64,000 bases of DNA from positions 107,362-171,361 of the forward strand of contig NZ_JNZO01000009.1 in assembly GCF_000717595.1 (NCBI RefSeq). Direction: 5' to 3'. The position numbers were made by a program, and so were the translations under genes. Shown piece by piece: positions 59,327 to 64,000 of this stretch. Position 1 is the first letter of the stretch. Each line of letters opens with the position of its first letter. The notes under the pieces were generated by a model. That model was not told the DNA's origin. It saw only the letters and a program-made list of their open reading frames with translations, and searched no databases. This stretch comes from Streptomyces flavochromogenes. Lineage in GTDB: Bacteria > Actinomycetota > Actinomycetes > Streptomycetales > Streptomycetaceae.

Positions 59327-59345
59327 GCCTCCCCCTCCCCCGCGA

Positions 59346-59384
59346 CCGCGCCCCGTCGAGCAGCTCGTGCTCGACGGGGCGCGG
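59346..59384 (+). terminator. terminator of permease 3
   Basis: A perfect 17-bp stem (CCGCGCCCCGTCGAGCA and its complement) with a 5-base loop lies 20 bases past the stop. Confidence 0.88.
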
Positions 59385-59504
59385 TGCTGTGTCCGGAGAG
59401 AGGGGGCCGGAGCGGGGTCGGGCTCCGCAGTCGGGGCCGTCCGTGGCGACGGGCCTAGGACCAAGGGCTGATCAACTTCTGTCGCACCTACTGTTAGCCT
59501 GCAC

Positions 59505-59521
59505 TTGCATATAGGTTGCAA
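59505..59521 (+). promoter_or_regulatory. Nur (nickel-uptake regulator) box of sodF
   Basis: TTGCAT-N5-TTGCAA (59505-59510 and 59516-59521) matches the TTGCAA-N5-TTGCAA pattern that I recall for Nur binding sites in Streptomyces, with one mismatch. It lies 30 bases before the sodF start, where a repressor would block transcription when nickel is present. Confidence 0.7.
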
Positions 59522-59551
59522 TAAGCAGGAGCCATTGAAGGGGCCGGGCAC

Positions 59552-60196
59552 ATGGCGATCTACACACTTCCGGAGCTGCCGTACGACTACGCGGCGCTGG
59601 AGCCGGTGATCAATCCGCAGATCATCGAGCTGCACCACGACAAGCACCACGCCGCGTACGTCAAGGGCGCGAACGACACCCTGGAGCAGCTGGAGGAGGC
59701 GCGCGACAAGGACCAGTGGGGCGCGATCAACGGCCTGGAGAAGAACCTGGCCTTCCACCTCTCCGGCCACATCCTCCACTCCATCTACTGGAACAACATG
59801 AACAGCCCGAAGGACGGGGGCGGCGGCGAGCCGCTGGCCGCCGACGGCGTCGGTGACCTCGCGGACGCGATCACCGAGTCCTTCGGCTCCTTCGCCAAGT
59901 TCAAGGCCCAGCTGACCAAGGCCTCCGCGACCACCCAGGGCTCCGGCTGGGGCGTCCTCGCGTACGAGCCGATCAGCGGCCGGCTCATCGTCGAGCAGGT
60001 CTACGACCACCAGGGCAACGTCGGCCAGGGCTCGGTCCCGATCCTGGTCTTCGACGCCTGGGAGCACGCCTTCTACCTGCAGTACAAGAACCAGAAGGTG
60101 GACTTCATCGAGGCCATGTGGCAGGTCGTCAACTGGCAGGACGTCGGCAAGCGCTACCACGCCGCCAAGGCCTCCGTACCACTGATCTCCTTCTAG
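59552..60196 (+). CDS. sodF: superoxide dismutase, Fe/Mn family (iron type)
   Basis: A 214-residue cytoplasmic enzyme. Metal ligands are visible as His in [16 protein letters not shown] (near 28), His in [11 protein letters not shown] (near 76), and [14 protein letters not shown] (Asp near 168, His four residues later). It begins [13 protein letters not shown], like Streptomyces SodF. The ATG at 59552 has AAGGGG about 9 bases upstream. The Nur box in its promoter fits the known rule that SodF is made only when nickel is scarce and the nickel enzyme SodN cannot function. No sodN is in the window. Confidence 0.95.
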   Translation: MAIYTLPELPYDYAALEPVINPQIIELHHDKHHAAYVKGANDTLEQLEEARDKDQWGAINGLEKNLAFHLSGHILHSIYWNNMNSPKDGGGGEPLAADGVGDLADAITESFGSFAKFKAQLTKASATTQGSGWGVLAYEPISGRLIVEQVYDHQGNVGQGSVPILVFDAWEHAFYLQYKNQKVDFIEAMWQVVNWQDVGKRYHAAKASVPLISF

Positions 60197-60271
60197 ACCG
60201 GTGCCCGGAAGGGCTCCCCCGTCGCCCTGCTCGTGATCGTCTTCTCAACCTTCACTCGCAGGCGGATGAAA

Positions 60272-60310
60272 GAAGAACCCCCGTGATGACGTGAATCACG
60301 GGGGTTCTTC
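60272..60310. terminator. bidirectional terminator, sodF / DsbA-like
   Basis: A perfect 16-bp stem (GAAGAACCCCCGTGAT and its complement) with a 7-base loop and short T-rich flanks lies between the convergent genes. Confidence 0.9.
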
Positions 60311-60335
60311 CACGCCTCGGGAGAGGCCGCGGGGG

Positions 60336-60971
60336 CTACTTGAAGCTGGGCTCGGCCGTCCGCGTGCGCTTGATCTCGTAGAAGCCCGGCGTCGACGCCA
60401 CGAGCAGGGTGCCGTCCCACAGCCGGGCCGCCGCCTCGCCGCGCGGGGTCGGGGTGACGACGGGGCCGAAGAAGGCGACCTCGTCGCCGTCCGCGCCCGG
60501 CACCGCGATGACCGGGGTGCCGACGTCCTGGCCGACCTTCGTTATGCCCTCGGTGTGGGAGGCGCGCAGCTCGGCGTCGTAGGTGTCCTTGTCGGCGTAC
60601 TCGACCAGGTCCTCGGGCAGGCCGACGTCGGTCAGGGCGCCGACGATCGCCTCGCGGGTCGGGCCCTCGCCGTTGTTGTGGAAGCGGGTGCCGAGCGCGG
60701 TGTAGAGCTTGCCGACGACCTCGTCGCCGTGCAGCTGCTGGGCGGCGACGACGACCCGGACGGGGCCCCAGGCCTTGGTCTCCAGCATCTCCCGGTACTC
60801 GGCGGGGACCTCGTCGAGGCGGTTCTCGTTGAGCACGGCCAGGCTCATGACCTTCCACCGCACGTCGACCGGGCGGACCTGCTCCACCTCCAGCATCCAG
60901 CGGGAGGTCATCCAGGCCCAGGGGCACAGCGGGTCGAAGTAGAAGTCGGCGGTGGTCCTGCTCTCGGACAT
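60336..60971 (-). CDS. DsbA-like mycothiol-dependent reductase family protein, CPWA active site
   Basis: A 211-residue thioredoxin-fold protein resembling mycobacterial Rv2466c (mycothiol-dependent nitroreductase). Similar segments are ADFYFDPLCPWAW, VMSLAVLNENRLDEVPAEYREM, AWGPVRVVVAAQQ and VGTPVIAVPG with the cis-Pro. The usual CPWC active site reads CPWA here (residues about 17-20), so the second cysteine is missing. The DNA reads TGC CCC TGG GCC without ambiguity. A monothiol mechanism with mycothiol is possible. ATG start at 60971, with AGGAGT about 4 bases upstream. It is divergent from pepN. Confidence 0.9.
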   Translation of the reverse strand: MSESRTTADFYFDPLCPWAWMTSRWMLEVEQVRPVDVRWKVMSLAVLNENRLDEVPAEYREMLETKAWGPVRVVVAAQQLHGDEVVGKLYTALGTRFHNNGEGPTREAIVGALTDVGLPEDLVEYADKDTYDAELRASHTEGITKVGQDVGTPVIAVPGADGDEVAFFGPVVTPTPRGEAAARLWDGTLLVASTPGFYEIKRTRTAEPSFK

Positions 60972-61134
60972 GTCACTCCTCGGTACGGCCGTGGCGAAAA
61001 AGAAAGGCGGAAAGACGACGGTGGTGCGCCGAAAGGAGGGAACCCCCGGACGCCCGACGGCATTCCCGTGTCCCGGGTGACAGCTGCACATGGGAAGATC
61101 GGTGCTGTTTCGAACGTGCCACGAAGGAGTGACC

Positions 61135-63696
61135 GTGCCCGGTGAGAATCTGTCCCGCGACGAGGCCCACGAGCGGGCGGCGCTGCTGTCCGTCGACGGG
61201 TACGAGGTCGTCCTCGACCTGCGCTCGGCGGTCGGCGACTCGGCCGAGGCCGTGCGCACCTTCCGCTCCGAGACGACGATCCGCTTCCGTCGCACCGGCG
61301 AGGGCACGAGCACGTTCGTGGATCTGATCGCGCCGTCCGTGACGGCGGTCACCCTCAACGGGCGCGCCCTCGACCCGGCGGTCGTCTTCGACGGCTCCCG
61401 GATCGCGCTCGACGGGCTCGCCGACGAGAACACCCTCGTGGTGGACGCGCAGTGCGCCTACAGCCGGACCGGCGAGGGCATGCACCGCTTCGTCGACCCG
61501 GAGGACGGCGAGGTCTACCTCTACACGCAGTACGAGCCGGCCGACGCCCGCCGGGTGTACGCCACCTTCGAGCAGCCCGACCTCAAGGCCCCGTACCGCT
61601 TCGCGGTCACCGCGCCCGAGGGCTGGACGGTCTGGTCGAACGGCGCGGGCGAGCGGGACGCCGAGGGCGTGTGGCGGTTCGCCGAGACGGCGCCGATCTC
61701 CACGTACATCACCTGTGTCGTGGCCGGGCCGTACCACTACATCACGGACAGCTACACGCGGACGCTCGCCGACGGGACCGAGCTGGAGATCCCGCTCGGC
61801 GCGATGTGCCGCAAGGGGCTCGCGAAGCACTTCGACGCGGACGACGTCTTCCTGATCACCAAGCAGGGCTTCGACTTCTTCCACGACAACTTCGACTACC
61901 CGTACCCCTTCGGGAAGTACGACCAGGCCTTCGTCCCCGAGTACAACCTCGGCGCGATGGAGAACCCGGGCATGGTGACCTTCCGCGAGGAGTACATCTA
62001 CCGGGGCAAGGTGACGCAGGCGGCGTACGAGCGCCGGGCGAACGTCATCCTGCACGAGATGGCGCACATGTGGTTCGGCGACCTCGTGACCATGGTGTGG
62101 TGGGACGACCTGTGGCTGAAGGAGTCCTTCGCCGACTTCATGGGTTCCTTCTCCCTCGCCGAGGCGACCCGCTTCACCAACAGCTGGGTGACCTTCGCCA
62201 ACAACCGCAAGGCCTGGGCGTACCGCGCCGACCAGCTGCCCTCCACGCACCCGATCACGGCCGACATCCGTGACCTGGAGGACGCCAAGCTCAACTTCGA
62301 CGGCATCACGTACGCCAAGGGCGCGTCGGTACTCAAGCAGCTCGTCGCGTACGCCGGCCGTGACGCGTTCCTGGAGGGCGCGCGCCGCTACTTCAAGCGC
62401 CACGCGTACGGGAACACGCGGCTCGCCGACCTCCTCACGATCCTGGAGGAGACCTCGGGCCGTGACATGAAGGCCTGGGCGAAGTCCTGGCTCCAGACCT
62501 CCGGCGTGAACACCCTGACGCCCGCCGTCACCTACGACGCCGAGGGCCGGATCACCGAACTCGCCGTCCTCCAGGAGGGCGGCGAGCTTCGCCCCCACCG
62601 CGCCGCCGTCGGCCTCTACCGGCTCTCCGGCGGGGAACTCGTCCGGTACGCGCGCGCCGAGGCCGACATCACCGGCACCCGGACCGTCGTCGCCGACCTG
62701 GCGGGCGAGGAGAAGCCCGACCTGGTCCTCGTCAACGACGACGACCTCACGTACTGCAAGGTCCGCTTCGACGAGGGCTCGCTCGCCACCCTGCGCGCAC
62801 ACCTCGGCGACATCACCGACCCCCTGGCCCGCGCCCTGTGCTGGTCGGCGCTGTGGAACCTGACCCGCGACGCCCTGATGCCCGCCCGGGACTTCGTCTC
62901 CGTCGTCCTCGCCTTCGCGGGCCGTGAGACCGACATCGGCGTCCTCCAGATGGTGCACGCCTGGGGCAAGTCGGCGGTCACCCACTACGCGGCCCCCGCG
63001 TGGCGCGAGGAGGGCGGGCGGCTGCTCGCCGAGGGCGCCCTGCGCGAGCTGCGGGTGGCCGAGCCGGGCAGCGAGCACCAGCTGACCTGGGCGCGTTTCT
63101 TCGCCGCCACGGCCGCGTCCGACGCCGACTTCCAGCTCCTCGAAGGGCTGCTCGACGGTACGGCGAAGATCGACGGGCTCGATGTCGACCAGGAGCTGCG
63201 CTGGTCGCTGCTCTCGCCGCTCGCCGTGCACGGCCGCGCGGACGAGACGCGGATCGGCGAGGAGCTGACCCGGGACGACACGGCGACGGGCAAGCGCCAC
63301 CAGGTCCGCCTGCTGGCCTCGCGGCCCTCGGCGGCCGTCAAGGCGCAGGCCTGGGCGCAGGTCGTCGAGTCGGACTCCCTGTCGAACGCGCTCGTCGAGG
63401 CGACGATCGCGGGCTTCGTCCAGCCCTCGCAGCGCGAACTGATCGCCCCCTACGCGGAGAAGTACTTCGCGGTGATCGAGGGGCTGTGGGCCGAGCGGTC
63501 GATCCAGATCGGCATGGACGTCGTCCGGGGCCTGTTCCCGGGGCTCCAGGACGACGAGGCCACGCTGGCCTCGACGGACGCCTGGCTGTCGGCGCACGAG
63601 GCGGCCGCCCCGGCCCTTCGCCGGCTGGTCCTCGAATCGCGGGACGACCTGGCGCGGGCCCTGCGGGCTCAGGACTGCGACCGGCTCGCGGGCTGA
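61135..63696 (+). CDS. pepN: aminopeptidase N (M1 family)
   Basis: An 853-residue zinc aminopeptidase. The substrate-binding LGAMENPGMVTF (GAMEN) is near residue 273, and the catalytic HEMAHMWFGDLV (HExxH) is near residue 307, with the third zinc ligand Glu in LWLKESFADFMG. A large C-terminal helical (ERAP1-like) domain follows. The GTG at 61135 is chosen because AAGGAG lies 5 bases upstream; the GTG at 61129 overlaps that box. It trims N-terminal residues from peptides in the cytoplasm. Confidence 0.97.
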   Translation: MPGENLSRDEAHERAALLSVDGYEVVLDLRSAVGDSAEAVRTFRSETTIRFRRTGEGTSTFVDLIAPSVTAVTLNGRALDPAVVFDGSRIALDGLADENTLVVDAQCAYSRTGEGMHRFVDPEDGEVYLYTQYEPADARRVYATFEQPDLKAPYRFAVTAPEGWTVWSNGAGERDAEGVWRFAETAPISTYITCVVAGPYHYITDSYTRTLADGTELEIPLGAMCRKGLAKHFDADDVFLITKQGFDFFHDNFDYPYPFGKYDQAFVPEYNLGAMENPGMVTFREEYIYRGKVTQAAYERRANVILHEMAHMWFGDLVTMVWWDDLWLKESFADFMGSFSLAEATRFTNSWVTFANNRKAWAYRADQLPSTHPITADIRDLEDAKLNFDGITYAKGASVLKQLVAYAGRDAFLEGARRYFKRHAYGNTRLADLLTILEETSGRDMKAWAKSWLQTSGVNTLTPAVTYDAEGRITELAVLQEGGELRPHRAAVGLYRLSGGELVRYARAEADITGTRTVVADLAGEEKPDLVLVNDDDLTYCKVRFDEGSLATLRAHLGDITDPLARALCWSALWNLTRDALMPARDFVSVVLAFAGRETDIGVLQMVHAWGKSAVTHYAAPAWREEGGRLLAEGALRELRVAEPGSEHQLTWARFFAATAASDADFQLLEGLLDGTAKIDGLDVDQELRWSLLSPLAVHGRADETRIGEELTRDDTATGKRHQVRLLASRPSAAVKAQAWAQVVESDSLSNALVEATIAGFVQPSQRELIAPYAEKYFAVIEGLWAERSIQIGMDVVRGLFPGLQDDEATLASTDAWLSAHEAAAPALRRLVLESRDDLARALRAQDCDRLAG

Positions 63697-63715
63697 CGAA
63701 CCCCGGTCGATGACG

Positions 63716-63751
63716 GGTGGGGGTCGCGGACTTCGGTCCACGGCCCCCACC
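63716..63751 (+). terminator. terminator of pepN
   Basis: An 8-bp outer stem (GGTGGGGG / CCCCCACC) with an inner GGAC/GTCC stem begins 20 bases past the stop. Confidence 0.6.
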
Positions 63752-63852
63752 GGGCTTTCCGGGCCCGCACCGGGACGGGCCGGGAGCCGGCCGGGGGCGG
63801 GCCGGGGGCGCGTCCCTCATCGGCACTCGAACGCGCGTACTTTAGGACGGGG

Positions 63853-63881
63853 TTGTCCCTGTTTGTCGACGAGCGTGTAAC
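63853..63881 (+). promoter_or_regulatory. putative vegetative promoter of the right-edge gene
   Basis: TTGTCC (63853-63858), a 17-base spacer and TGTAAC (63876-63881) lie about 40 bases before the ATG at 63921. Good -35 and spacing, fair -10. Confidence 0.45.
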
Positions 63882-63920
63882 AGGGGTTAGGGCGCCCTTC
63901 GGGAGCGGAAGACCCCCGGC

Positions 63921-64000
63921 ATGAACCACAACACCCCCATCACCCCCCGCCCCCTCCCCCTCTCCCGCCACACCGGCCGAGCACAACGCCTGGCTTCCGC
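63921..64000 (+). CDS. partial gene at right edge
   Basis: An open frame from ATG to the window end encodes MNHNTPITPRPLPLSRHTGR and six further residues. It is preceded by a promoter-like sequence and a GC-rich leader, but there is no clear ribosome site. The Pro/Arg-rich start gives no family. Only the first 26 codons are in view. Confidence 0.4.
   Translation, partial: MNHNTPITPRPLPLSRHTGRAQRLAS

Noticed and set aside
60973..63750. 925-codon open frame on the minus strand opposite pepN
   Set aside because: pepN has GAMEN and HExxH in the right frame. The opposite frame has no motif and shadow-like composition.

Overview
The window reads as core chromosome of a Streptomyces-type actinomycete. 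GC is very high, third codon positions are almost all G or C, GTG starts are common, and the gene order is the classic one: proA / proB ... obg-rpmA-rplU-rne ... mre cluster-ndk-folC-valS ... clpX-clpP2-clpP1-tig ... sodF ... pepN. From memory this matches roughly SCO2580-SCO2643 of S. coelicolor; no search was run. I saw no phage genes, insertion sequences, rRNA operon or CRISPR array.

Layout. 1-3.5 kb: a small membrane protein, an M48-type metalloprotease, and two related single-pass membrane proteins that share an N-terminal motif and look leaderless. 3.5-6.8 kb: proline biosynthesis (proA, proB) around a small hypothetical gene. 6.8-17.3 kb: a cell-surface glycan block. It holds a GtrA flippase, a polyprenyl-phosphate GT2, a divergent multi-membrane putative GT-C protein, a GT2-TagF fusion polymerase, a GT4, galE and a second long GT2. 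This block separates proB from obg, which are neighbours in many other actinobacteria. 17.3-23.7 kb: obg, rpmA, rplU and a giant RNase E/G. 23.9-28.3 kb: the two halves of a usually fused radical-SAM/DUF2344 system, with an odd internally repetitive membrane-like protein between them. 28.3-36.2 kb: a CYTH-CHAD protein, then rodA-mrdA-mreD-mreC-mreB, the spore-wall/elongation cluster. 36.4-43 kb: ndk, DUF4233, folC, an inserted orphan histidine kinase, valS.

43-49.7 kb: a Gln/Pro-rich membrane protein, clpX, clpP2-clpP1 with an apparent ClgR operator, trigger factor, tRNA-Pro(TGG), tRNA-Gly(TCC), an amphi-Trp protein and a tiny membrane protein. 50-54 kb: a PP2C-type phosphatase, an Eis-like acetyltransferase, a Nei-type glycosylase and rpiB. 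54-59.4 kb: three paralogous APC amino-acid permeases with bioY between the first two. 59.5-64 kb: a Fe-type superoxide dismutase under an apparent Nur (nickel) box, a DsbA-like mycothiol-type reductase lacking the second active-site cysteine, aminopeptidase N, and the first codons of one more gene.

Common themes are envelope building (glycan block, mre cluster, TagF polymerase), translation and RNA quality control (Obg, L21/L27, RNase E/G, ValS, trigger factor, ClpXP), and metal/redox regulation (sodF). The best candidates for something undescribed are the repeat protein at 24822-26276 inside the split radical-SAM locus, and the three-component glycan-modification module next to the TagF-type polymerase.
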